In this document: positions 50,410-58,960 of the stretch, in pieces
Numbering within the stretch: the first letter of the stretch is position 1
Layout of the letters: every line of letters begins with the position of its first letter
From: Nocardia aurea
Lineage (GTDB): Bacteria > Actinomycetota > Actinomycetes > Mycobacteriales > Mycobacteriaceae
DNA: 64,000 bases
Reading direction: 5' to 3'
Assembly: GCF_003123685.1 (NCBI RefSeq)
Contig: NZ_QCYJ01000102.1
Location: forward strand, 56,546-120,545
The notes under the pieces: model-generated
What the model saw: only the letters and a program-made list of their open reading frames with translations
Told to the model about the DNA's origin: nothing
The model's database searches: none
Made by a program: the position numbers and the translations under genes

Positions 50410-51621
50410 ATGGTGCCGGGCGTGCATTTGCGGGCGGGAACGAACTTCGCTGGGTATATCGTCGTTCGACTGCTCGGCACCGGCGGTATGGGATCGGTGT
50501 ATCTGGCTCGCCATCCGCGGCTGGAACGGCTCGTCGCGTTGAAGGTCCTCGCCGATACCTTCACCACCGACCCGAAAGTCCGTGGCGCGTTCGATCGCGA
50601 GGCCGCGCTGGCGGCACGACTGGACCACCCGAACATCGTCGCCGTCTACGACCGCAGCGGACCCGACGACCCGGCCCTGTGGCTGACGATGCGCTACGTC
50701 GCCGGAGGCGACGCAAACACCCTGTTGGCTGCCGCCCCCGACGGTTTGCCACCCGAGTTGGCGGTGCGCCTGATCGGCGATGCCGCCCACGCTCTCGACT
50801 TCGCTCACGCGAAAGGGGTAGTCCATCGTGATGTGAAACCGGCCAACCTGGTGATCGATGACGACCCCCGCCACGGGCAACGCGCGTTGCTGACCGACTT
50901 CGGCATCGCCCGCACACTCGACGACACCGTCACCCTGTCCTCGGTCGCGGCCAGTTTCGCCTATGCCGCACCGGAGCGGTTCACCGCGACCGTGGACCAC
51001 CGATCCGATATCTATTCGCTGGGTTGCACTCTCTACCACCTGCTCACCGGATGTCATCCGTATCCACGCACCGATCAGGCCGCCGTGATCGCCGCGCACC
51101 TGACAGCCCCGCCGCCCGCGCCACGGGATATCCGCCCGAAACTGCCCGCCGGACTCGACGCCGTGATCGCCACCGCGATGGCCAAGAGCCCCGATGATCG
51201 GTACGGCACCTGCGCCGCGCTCGCCGAGGCGGCGCGCTCCGCGCTGGATCCCGCTGCGACGGTGCGGAACCCGGCGCGAGCGCCGTCCTCCACCGGGCCG
51301 GACGGGCGTCGTCGGTTGCGCCGTCGCGTAGCACTGGGATTCCTGATCGTCGCCGGCGGGACCGGTGCCGGAATCGCACTGCTGCAACCCTCGTCGGAGG
51401 GCACCACGCCGCCTCCGAAGACGACGAGGTCGACCTCGACCACGACGAAGGCGCCCACAGCCTCCCGGACGACCTCCTCGGTCCCGAAGACGAGCACGAG
51501 CGTGCCGAGGGCGGGCACACCGATTCCCACCGCACCACCGCTCGGTCCGGGGTCGACTCCGCGGTCGGTGATCGGTTCGCCATCCGTCGGACGTTCCGCC
51601 CCTCGAACGACCCAACGCTGA
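50410..51621 (+). CDS. Ser/Thr protein kinase, PknB-type, single TM (copy 1)
   Basis: 403 residues from ATG 50410; GTGs at 50413 and 50422 are alternatives, the last matching the start of the paralogue. The kinase domain spans ~15-280: Gly loop 'LLGTGGMGSVYLARHP', 'VALKVLADT', catalytic 'VHRDVKPANLVI', 'LLTDFGIART' and 'YAAPERFT', so it is an active RD kinase. One membrane helix follows ('VALGFLIVAGGTGAGIALL'), then ~80 Ser/Thr/Pro-rich extracytoplasmic residues without a recognisable sensor. It likely phosphorylates envelope or regulatory proteins. Confidence 0.9.
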   Translation: MVPGVHLRAGTNFAGYIVVRLLGTGGMGSVYLARHPRLERLVALKVLADTFTTDPKVRGAFDREAALAARLDHPNIVAVYDRSGPDDPALWLTMRYVAGGDANTLLAAAPDGLPPELAVRLIGDAAHALDFAHAKGVVHRDVKPANLVIDDDPRHGQRALLTDFGIARTLDDTVTLSSVAASFAYAAPERFTATVDHRSDIYSLGCTLYHLLTGCHPYPRTDQAAVIAAHLTAPPPAPRDIRPKLPAGLDAVIATAMAKSPDDRYGTCAALAEAARSALDPAATVRNPARAPSSTGPDGRRRLRRRVALGFLIVAGGTGAGIALLQPSSEGTTPPPKTTRSTSTTTKAPTASRTTSSVPKTSTSVPRAGTPIPTAPPLGPGSTPRSVIGSPSVGRSAPRTTQR

Positions 51622-51925
51622 GGGAACTGCCGGGTCGGTCTGTAGGCAGACTCGGCTTCCGCGGCCCCGGCAGGCGAGCACTTACTCGACCCAACGGCGC
51701 TGCCGAATTCCCCCGACGTCCACGATCAGCACACCCGGGCTATTCGAGAAGGCAGTCGCCGATGTCATGGCGGTCCTGATCACCCGCGCACGGCAGGCGA
51801 ATCCACAAGCGGATCGAGCAGCTGTCTAGACTAGTGTCCAATAGAGGGCGAGGTCCGGACGGTATCCGAAGGACCCGCGCGCGATCACGCTCGCGCACCA
51901 CATATCGACACACGGGAGTGATCCG
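51622..51925 (+). other. intergenic region upstream of SDR/ADH operon
   Basis: No gene. It contains CTGTCTAGAC (51822-51831, core GTCTAGAC palindromic) about 100 bp before the SDR start; the related CTGTCCAGAC occurs upstream of the convergent P450 gene. Confidence 0.45.
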
Positions 51926-52792
51926 ATGACCGCACGAGGCAGCGCGCCGACGACCGACCGTACCGAGTCCTTGCGAGGACAGGTCGCCCTGGTGACGGGC
52001 GCCGCGCGCGGCCAGGGTCGCGCGCACGCACTCCGTCTGGCCGCCGAGGGCGCCGACATCATCGCGATCGACGCCTGCGCACCGCTGTCGGACACCATCA
52101 CCTATCCCCCGGCCACCGCCGAGGATCTCGCCGAAACAGCGCGCATGATCGAAGCGCTCGGACGCGTGGCCCTCACCCGCGTGGTCGACGTCAGGGATTT
52201 GGCCGCTCTCGAAGGCGTTGTGGCCGAGGGTGTTACGAGGTTCGGACGCCTTGATGTCCTGGTTGCCAACGCGGGCGTGCTGAGCTGGGGACGCCTGTGG
52301 GAAATGAGCGAAGAACACTGGGACACCGTCGTCGGAGTCAATCTCAGCGGCACGTGGCGCACCGTCCGAGCCGCCGTCCCCGCGATGATCGCCGCGAACA
52401 ACGGCGGATCGATCGTCATCGTGAGCTCATCGGCCGGGTTGAAGGCCACACCGGGCAACGGTCACTACTCGGCGTCCAAACACGGACTGGTGGCACTGAC
52501 GAATACTTTGGCGCTGGAAGCGGGCGAGTTCGGCATCCGCGTGAACTCCATCCATCCGTACTCGGTCGACACGCCCATGGTCGAACCGAACGCCATGGTG
52601 GAACTGTTCGGCAACCACCCGTCCTTCCTGCACAGCTTTCCGCCTGCGCCGCTGCGGGCCGCCGCGAACGGGCACACCGGGTTCATGTCACCGGAACAGG
52701 TGTCGGATGTGGTGGCATGGCTGGCCGGGCCCGGTTCGGCGTCGATCACAGGGAGCCAGATAGCGGTCGACGCCGGAGCTATGAAGTACTGA
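51926..52792 (+). CDS. mycofactocin-coupled SDR oxidoreductase
   Basis: 288 residues. Classical SDR with 'VALVTGAARGQGRAHALRLA', 'ANAGVLSWG', 'VSSSAGLKATPGNGHYSASK' (Ser/Tyr/Lys). The 'ARGQGRAHA..LA.EGADI' start, the insert after 'DACAPLSDTITYPPATAEDL' and the end 'FMSPEQVSDVVAWLAGPGSA' are those of the mycofactocin-dependent subfamily, which holds its NAD(H) tightly and passes electrons to mycofactocin. It oxidises secondary alcohols such as terpenols or sterol-like compounds. A zinc alcohol dehydrogenase gene follows 40 bp downstream. Mycofactocin biosynthesis genes are not in the window. Confidence 0.9.
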   Translation: MTARGSAPTTDRTESLRGQVALVTGAARGQGRAHALRLAAEGADIIAIDACAPLSDTITYPPATAEDLAETARMIEALGRVALTRVVDVRDLAALEGVVAEGVTRFGRLDVLVANAGVLSWGRLWEMSEEHWDTVVGVNLSGTWRTVRAAVPAMIAANNGGSIVIVSSSAGLKATPGNGHYSASKHGLVALTNTLALEAGEFGIRVNSIHPYSVDTPMVEPNAMVELFGNHPSFLHSFPPAPLRAAANGHTGFMSPEQVSDVVAWLAGPGSASITGSQIAVDAGAMKY

Positions 52793-52832
52793 AGCGACAG
52801 GCTGGTGCGAACCGGCCGCAAGGAGAAGAGCT

Positions 52833-53918
52833 GTGAAAATCACCGCCGCAGTGTCGCGTGGCGGCGACGCCCCCTTGGCGATCGAAACGCTCGCCCTGCG
52901 TGCGCCCACCGCCGACGAGGTTCTCGTTCGAGTGGTCGCGTCCGGCATCTGCCACACCGATTCGACTACCCGAGAGGCTTTTCCGCCGGGGTTGCCCATC
53001 GTGCTCGGTCACGAAGGCGCGGGAATAGTGGAAGCCGTCGGTTCGCGGGTCACCGGGGTCTCGGTCGGCGACCACGTACTGATGACCTATCAGAGCTGCG
53101 GGGAATGCGCGGAATGTTCGTGCGACCTGCCCGGATACTGCGCCCACTGGGCGACACTCAACGCGGGCCGATTCGGCCCCGACTCACCACTGCGGGCGGG
53201 TGAGGAACCGGTCACCGGCGGCTTCTTCGGACAATCCAGCTTCGCGTCCCACGTGCTCGCCACCACGCGCAATATCGTCGTCATCGATCCGGATGTCGAC
53301 CTGGTGTCGGCCGCTCCGTTCGGCTGCGCGGTCCAGACCGGGGCGGGCGCGGTCACCCATGTACTGGCCCCGGACACTTCGTCCGTACTGGCGATCTTCG
53401 GCGTCGGCGGTGTCGGCATGTCGGCAGTCATGGCCGCGCGGACAATCGGAGTAGGGACCGTCGTCGCGGTCGACCTGTCCCCCGAACGACTGGAACTCGC
53501 CTCCGAACTGGGCACCGATGTCGTCATCGACGGCGGCGACACCGATGTCGCCGCACAGATCGCCGCCCTCGGCAACGGAGGAGCGACCCACGCTCTCGAC
53601 ACCACCGGCGCGGCACCGGTCATCGCGACCGCGATCGACTCCCTCACCGCGCGAGGCGTTCTCGCGTTGGTCGGCCTCGGCCCCTCCCCCCTTCCCGTCG
53701 AGGTCGCGAAACTCATCGGCCGAGGCAAAACGATACGCGGCAGCATCGAAGGCGACGTGAATCCGCACACCTACCTACCACAATTGGTGCAGTGGCACCG
53801 GGACGGAAAGCTGCCGATCGAACGACTGATCCGCGCCTACCCCCTCGACCGCGTCAACGACGCGATCGCCGATGCCGCCTCCGGCGCCGTCGTGAAACCG
53901 GTCATCACCTTCTCATGA
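52833..53918 (+). CDS. zinc-dependent alcohol dehydrogenase (aryl/allyl-alcohol type)
   Basis: 361 residues from GTG with AGGAG. Catalytic zinc ligands are 'VASGICHTDS' and 'LGHEGAGIVEAVG'; the structural zinc lobe is 'SCGECAECSCDLPGYC'. The NAD fold has 'AIFGVGGVGMSAVMAARTIG' and 'VVAVDLSPERLELASELG'. This type oxidises primary aryl or allyl alcohols. With the SDR and the convergent P450 it forms a plausible route that hydroxylates and then oxidises a terpene or steroid side chain. Confidence 0.9.
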   Translation: MKITAAVSRGGDAPLAIETLALRAPTADEVLVRVVASGICHTDSTTREAFPPGLPIVLGHEGAGIVEAVGSRVTGVSVGDHVLMTYQSCGECAECSCDLPGYCAHWATLNAGRFGPDSPLRAGEEPVTGGFFGQSSFASHVLATTRNIVVIDPDVDLVSAAPFGCAVQTGAGAVTHVLAPDTSSVLAIFGVGGVGMSAVMAARTIGVGTVVAVDLSPERLELASELGTDVVIDGGDTDVAAQIAALGNGGATHALDTTGAAPVIATAIDSLTARGVLALVGLGPSPLPVEVAKLIGRGKTIRGSIEGDVNPHTYLPQLVQWHRDGKLPIERLIRAYPLDRVNDAIADAASGAVVKPVITFS

Positions 53919-53967
53919 CTCGGACAGGACGGCGCCGACTCCACCCACGGCGCAACCCCGGAACGCG

Positions 53968-55197
53968 CTAACGGTAGGCGACTTGCCAGTGCTTGATGCC
54001 GTTGATCCATCCGGAGCGCAACCGCTGCGGTTCCGACTCCTGCCGCAGATCGGGCATGGCATCGGCGATGGCGCCGAACATCAACTCGATCTCGAGCCGA
54101 GCCAGGTTGGCGCCCACGCAGAAGTGCGTCCCGGTTCCGCCGAAACCCAGATGTGGATTCGGGTCACGCAGAATGTCGAAGGTGAACGGGTCTTCGAAAG
54201 CGTCTTCGTCGAAATTGGCTGAACCGTAGAACAATCCGAGTCGCTGCCCGGCGCGGATCTGCTGTCCGCCGAGTTCGGTATCAGCGGTTGCGGTCCGTTG
54301 GAACACCGTTACCGGAGTAGACCATCGCACGATCTCGTCTACCGCGGTCCGAGGGCGCTGCTCGCGGAACAACGCCCACTGATCGGGGTGGTCGACGAAA
54401 GCTTTCATTCCATGGGTGATCGCATTACGCGTGGTCTCGTTTCCCGCGACCACCAGCAGCATCACGAAGAAGCCGAATTCGTCGCTGGTCAACGCCTCGC
54501 CGTTCACATCCGCGCTGACGAGCGTGCTGACGATATCGTCGAGTGGATTGTCGCGGCGCTGCTCGGCCATGCCCATCGCATATCCGAGCATCTCCATCGA
54601 CGCGACGGCCGGATCACCGAACTCCGGGTCGTCGGAATGATTGAGCAAATCGTTCGACCACTCGAAAAGCTTGTGCCGGTCATCCTGCGGGACCCCCAAC
54701 AGCTCCGCGATCGCCTGCAACGGCAGTTCGCACGCAACCTGTTCCACGAAGTCTCCCCCGCCCGCCTTCCGGGCTTCGTGCACGATGCGGGCAGATCGCT
54801 CCGCCAGCGCGGCACGCAACCCCTCCACCGCGCGCGGCGTGAATCCCTTGGAAACGATGCGCCGGATCTTGGTGTGTTTCGGCGGGTCCATATTGAGCAA
54901 CAGCGCACTCTTCATCGCCTCGGCTATATCCGCGGTGGTGCCGGACGGAAGACGGATGACGGCGCCACTCCGATGCGAGGAGTACAACTGCGGATTCTTG
55001 GAGATCTCTCTGATCTCCTCGTGTCGGCTGACCACCCAATAGCCGTCGTCACCGAACGGGTCGGCCTGCTCTTTCGTCTGAGCGTTCCACCACACCGGCG
55101 CGGTGCGCCGAATCTCGGCGAACTCCTCGACCGGCCGACGAGCTTCCCAGAGGTAGGGATCGGTGAAGTCGAATTCCGCCGGCAAATCGATGGTCAT
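53968..55197 (-). CDS. cytochrome P450, CYP125/CYP124-like
   Basis: 409 residues. I-helix 'MLLVVAGNETTRNAITHGM', K-helix 'DEIVRWSTPV' (ExxR) and haem loop 'LGFGGTGTHFCVGANLA' with Cys360. 'LLLNMDPPKHTKIRRIVSKG' is the pattern of actinobacterial P450s that hydroxylate sterol or isoprenoid side chains (CYP125, CYP124, CYP142). It converges with the ADH gene and shares with the SDR/ADH promoter a CTGTC[CT]AGAC motif, so co-regulation is likely. Substrate remains open. Confidence 0.9.
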   Translation of the reverse strand: MTIDLPAEFDFTDPYLWEARRPVEEFAEIRRTAPVWWNAQTKEQADPFGDDGYWVVSRHEEIREISKNPQLYSSHRSGAVIRLPSGTTADIAEAMKSALLLNMDPPKHTKIRRIVSKGFTPRAVEGLRAALAERSARIVHEARKAGGGDFVEQVACELPLQAIAELLGVPQDDRHKLFEWSNDLLNHSDDPEFGDPAVASMEMLGYAMGMAEQRRDNPLDDIVSTLVSADVNGEALTSDEFGFFVMLLVVAGNETTRNAITHGMKAFVDHPDQWALFREQRPRTAVDEIVRWSTPVTVFQRTATADTELGGQQIRAGQRLGLFYGSANFDEDAFEDPFTFDILRDPNPHLGFGGTGTHFCVGANLARLEIELMFGAIADAMPDLRQESEPQRLRSGWINGIKHWQVAYR

Positions 55198-55523
55198 AGT
55201 TCTCCTCTTCGGTCAGCCGACTCCGGCAATCGGGGCCTTCCCATGGCGCCGAATCGCGTGGTCTATCCCGGCAGTGACCGAGACTACGCGGGCAACGTTT
55301 CACTGTCCAGACATATGCCTAGACAGGTGTATGTCATGGGACGATCGGCCCTGGCTCGATGCTGTCGAGCACGGCGGCGGGTGGCAAAGGCGCGAGAAAC
55401 GACGACATCGGCCGATGATCCGCCGCCGGAACGAGACCGGCCCCCGGCGCGTGGTGCACCGGGGGCCGAAAACGTGATCAGGTCACCGATTGTGGTGACC
55501 GGCGTCGCAGGAGCTCGGCTCCA
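55198..55523. other. intergenic region upstream of CYP125-like gene
   Basis: No gene. It holds the inverted repeat described at 55303-55326 and the likely promoter of the P450; the right end is the 3' flank of the DUF3558 gene. Confidence 0.4.
55303..55326. promoter_or_regulatory. CTGTCCAG-N8-CTAGACAG inverted repeat
   Basis: Arms at 55303-55310 and 55319-55326 are complementary at 7 of 8 positions. The left arm with its next two bases, CTGTCCAGAC, matches CTGTCTAGAC upstream of the SDR gene. It lies 106-129 bp before the P450 start, and suggests one regulator for both transcripts. Confidence 0.5.
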
Positions 55524-56318
55524 TCACATCGCTCGGGGCACATAGCCGACCAGAGCTTCGCTGATACGTTGCGCCGCAACGCACGGTTCCTGAGGCGCGT
55601 CGGGCTTCAGATTCCGCGTGACGAACGCGACGAGGCCGCCCTGCACCGGAATGCCGATGTAGCACCCGATCTTGTTCGTGTCCTGGGCCGCACGATATCG
55701 GTAGGCGTCTCGGCCGCCGACCGACAGCGAGCCGAAGTCCACATAACGCCCGCTCTGCTTGAATTCCTCCAGCGTCTGCCAGGTCGACGCGATCGTGAAT
55801 TCGGATTTGCCCGTGAGGGATTGCCACTGGCAGCTCTTGTCGCTCACGCCGCCGGAGTTGCTGAGCACCTGTCGGCTGTCCGGACGGAATCCCAGTTCGG
55901 TGATATCGGCGTCGGATATCCAACAGGGATCCCACACGGCGGCGCCGCACACCGTCGCACCGCCGCAGGTATCGGTGCCACCGGGCGCCGGAGCGGGATT
56001 GCCCGTGGTACCGCACGGGGTCGCACCGCAGGTATCGGTTCCGCCGGGGTCGCCCGGCTGTTCCCCGCCGGTCTGTCCGGTGTCTCCTCCACCCGCACCG
56101 CCCGGATTTCCCTGAGTCTCACCGGGATTGTTCGTCGACGCGGCACCGGTCGGTGACGGCGTCTTCGAGACACTGCTCGCGGTGGCCGCCGCGGTTCCGG
56201 AGCGTGTCGGGTCGGAATTCTGTTCGTCGACCGAGCACGCGGTCACGATCAGTACCGGCACCACGACGCCGAGCACCAGTCCGATACTCGCGCGCCATCG
56301 GCGCCCCCGATTCGACAT
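55524..56318 (-). CDS. DUF3558-type lipoprotein
   Basis: 264 residues from the ATG at 56318 (another at 56333). Signal peptide with lipobox 'LIVTAC' (Cys about 28), then a ~95-residue Ser/Thr/Pro/Gly-rich linker with repeated 'GGTDTCG' cysteine motifs. The C-terminal DUF3558 domain is seen from 'WDPCWISDADITELGF' through 'CQWQSLTGKSEFTIAS' to the end. DUF3558 lipoproteins are envelope proteins of unknown role in mycolata, sometimes tied to kinase operons. Here it is divergent from the second kinase gene. The Cys-rich linker repeats are unusual. Confidence 0.85.
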   Translation of the reverse strand: MSNRGRRWRASIGLVLGVVVPVLIVTACSVDEQNSDPTRSGTAAATASSVSKTPSPTGAASTNNPGETQGNPGGAGGGDTGQTGGEQPGDPGGTDTCGATPCGTTGNPAPAPGGTDTCGGATVCGAAVWDPCWISDADITELGFRPDSRQVLSNSGGVSDKSCQWQSLTGKSEFTIASTWQTLEEFKQSGRYVDFGSLSVGGRDAYRYRAAQDTNKIGCYIGIPVQGGLVAFVTRNLKPDAPQEPCVAAQRISEALVGYVPRAM

Positions 56319-56689
56319 CTGCATGATCTGCACAGGTCCCCCCTATACAAGGCCCGCGTCGTGCCTGAAACAGACAGACGCGCAATGGGCTTGGCTGATT
56401 TCGGATGAATGTCGCTTCCCCGCGAGCGGGTCACGAACACTCACGTTCACTGTCGCGCGGCACCCCGGAGGCGTTACACGACACCGGCTCGACTTTTCCG
56501 CGGCCCGAGCCGGGCGCACGAACCGGTCGGGACCGATCGCCGTCGACGGCTTGCGACCGAGCAGGGCACGCCGGTCACCCACCGCCCCGGGTGCGGGGCC
56601 GATGCCACTGCCACCGAGTGTGAAAGTGCACCATGGTGTGGCAGGTTGGTACGCGTGGCGTACGACGCACGCGGATCTCGGGGAGTGGA
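56319..56689 (+). other. divergent region between DUF3558 and kinase genes
   Basis: No gene I would support. It carries the promoters of the DUF3558 lipoprotein and second kinase genes. The kinase frame is open from 56633, but the GGGAG-spaced GTG at 56690 is the better start. Confidence 0.4.
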
Positions 56690-58756
56690 GTGCAGTTACA
56701 GGTAGGGGCGAATTTCGCCGGATACGTGATCGAACGGTGCCTCGGCACCGGCGGTATGGGATCGGTGTATCTGGCTCGGCATCCGCGCCTGGAACGGTCC
56801 GTCGCGCTGAAACTGATGACCGACGGGTTCAACGCGGATCCGAAAGTGCGTGCGGCCTTCGATCGTGAAGTGAGCGTGGCGGCCCGGCTCGACCATCCGA
56901 ATATCGTCGCCGTCTACGACCGCAGTGGTCCCGAGGACGACGCGCTGTGGCTGACTATGCGCTACATCGCGGGCGGCGACGCGGGCGAACTGCTGGAAGC
57001 CTCGCCGCGCGGGCTCGCGCCCGAACACGCGGTTCGGATCGTCGGAGACGCCGCCGAAGCATTGGATTTCGCACACGACCAGGGTGTGGTGCACCGCGAC
57101 GTGAAACCGGCCAATCTGATGGTCGAATACGGGCCACGCGATGAAATTCGCGCGCTACTCACCGATTTCGGTATCGCCCGCACCCGCGACGATACCGTCA
57201 CCATGTCGTCCATCTCGGCGAGCTTCGCCTACGCCGCACCGGAACGGTTCTCCAATCTCGCCGATCACCGCTCCGATATCTATTCACTGGGTTGCACCCT
57301 CTACCACCTGCTCACCGGGACCTACCCCTTTCCGCGCGACGATCAGGCCGCCGTGATCGCCGCACATCTCACCGCGCGGCCACCGTCCCCGCGCGCGTTG
57401 CGTCCCGACCTTCCGGCAGAATTCGACGCCGTCATCGCCACGGCCCTGGCCAAGAAGCCCCACCGCCGCTATCCCTCCTGTGGCGCGCTCGCCGAAGCCG
57501 CGCACGACGCGCTCTCCTCGGTCGCGATTCCGCAACTCGTATCGGTGCCGGATGTGGCCAGGGATGTCGACTCGGCGGCGGTGTCGAGGAAGCGGACCCG
57601 GCCGTTGCCGACACCCGACGGCGATCGAGGAGACGAGGGCCCGAAATCCTCGCTTCGACCGAAGTCGACGGGTGCCGAGGATGTTCCGCGCGAAGCGGGC
57701 GCGGATATTCCGCGCGAGGCACGCGCGCGGGTCGAGAGTGTCGAACCGCCCGTGGGACTTCGACGGGAATCAGCGCCGACCGACCGCGGCGAATCCCCCG
57801 GCGTACCGTCTCTGCCGGAATCGGGGCCGAGCGAGCGTGTCGAGTTCGAGTCCGCCTCTGGCGACAGACCGTCGCCGGAGTCCGTGTCACCGCACGAATC
57901 CGGCCCGGATCCGGTCGCACCGACGCCGAATGCCCTCACCGCGAACGATCGCGGTGTCGAGCCGGTCGGCGCTCGCCGGCTCCACACCACGTTGCCGGAT
58001 CCAGATCTGCCCAATGCCGAATTGTCGACGGCCGACCTGCCGGATCCCCACCAGCTGGATCCCACATTGCCGGATTACGACCAGTCGGAATCCGACCGGT
58101 CCGAGCCCGGTGATTCGAATCCGCCTGCGCTCGAAGCGGATCCGTCGAATCGTGACGCGGTAGCACCGCCGTCCCCGATCCGCTCGACCGATCCACCCAC
58201 ACCCGGCCGACGTCGAGTACTGGTCGCCACGGTTGTCGGGACAATCGTGTGCGCCGTCGGTATCGCTGTCGCCACGGCTTTGATGCGCGCTCCCGACGAC
58301 ATTCCCGCTACGCCGTCGCCGGTTCCGGCGGTTCCGGCCGGTCTTCCCGGTCGTTCCACGACGCCCACCGCCGAACCGGTTGTCGTGCAGCCCGGTCCGA
58401 CCCGAACCACAAAACCGCCGACCGCGTCACCCCCGGCCGAATCGTCCGCACTCGACGTCGTCGAGTTGCCCGCTCCGCCACCGGACGGGTCGAATCCGAT
58501 CCAGCCGCCCGCACCCGTTCCGCTGTCCCCGCCCACCGAGGACGCCGCCGCCGAAGTAGGCAGGCCCGGATCGAACACCGCGACACCACCACCGACCTCC
58601 GACCAACGACCCGTGACCGGCACGACGGTCCCGCCGACAACAGCCGAACCCACCACAACGCCGACGATTCCACCGTCGACGACGCCCCCGACCACCGGTG
58701 TGCCGCCATCGACCACGGCCACCGAAGTGCCGATCAGTACAACCGTCCCGGGCTGA
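56690..58756 (+). CDS. Ser/Thr protein kinase, PknB-type, single TM (copy 2)
   Basis: 688 residues from GTG 56690 (GGGAG five bases upstream). The kinase domain (~10-275) is very close to copy 1, including 'CLGTGGMGSVYLARHPRLER', 'VVHRDVKPANLM', 'DFGIARTRDDTVT' and 'YAAPERFS'. A ~245-residue acidic/Pro-rich juxtamembrane segment follows, then a membrane helix ('VLVATVVGTIVCAVGIAVAT') and ~160 residues of Pro/Thr-rich external tail without a known sensor domain. The juxtamembrane segment has D-L-P-D-P-like near-repeats and is likely disordered; it may be a phosphorylation platform. Confidence 0.9.
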   Translation: MQLQVGANFAGYVIERCLGTGGMGSVYLARHPRLERSVALKLMTDGFNADPKVRAAFDREVSVAARLDHPNIVAVYDRSGPEDDALWLTMRYIAGGDAGELLEASPRGLAPEHAVRIVGDAAEALDFAHDQGVVHRDVKPANLMVEYGPRDEIRALLTDFGIARTRDDTVTMSSISASFAYAAPERFSNLADHRSDIYSLGCTLYHLLTGTYPFPRDDQAAVIAAHLTARPPSPRALRPDLPAEFDAVIATALAKKPHRRYPSCGALAEAAHDALSSVAIPQLVSVPDVARDVDSAAVSRKRTRPLPTPDGDRGDEGPKSSLRPKSTGAEDVPREAGADIPREARARVESVEPPVGLRRESAPTDRGESPGVPSLPESGPSERVEFESASGDRPSPESVSPHESGPDPVAPTPNALTANDRGVEPVGARRLHTTLPDPDLPNAELSTADLPDPHQLDPTLPDYDQSESDRSEPGDSNPPALEADPSNRDAVAPPSPIRSTDPPTPGRRRVLVATVVGTIVCAVGIAVATALMRAPDDIPATPSPVPAVPAGLPGRSTTPTAEPVVVQPGPTRTTKPPTASPPAESSALDVVELPAPPPDGSNPIQPPAPVPLSPPTEDAAAEVGRPGSNTATPPPTSDQRPVTGTTVPPTTAEPTTTPTIPPSTTPPTTGVPPSTTATEVPISTTVPG

Positions 58757-58960
58757 TCCGGCGGCTCGATATTCGGATCACCGTCGGCACTCGATCCCGA
58801 ACCCACACCCGTGCGGCCGGGCGGTCCGTGCAGAGCGCGCCCGGGGCGTTGCCGATGGGTATCGGCGCGACGGAGACGATCGTCGGATTCATGTCGTAGT
58901 GGTCCCGGACGGACGGGCAGCGCCGACGCGACGGGCGCCGCCCGGGTGGACAATGGGCAG

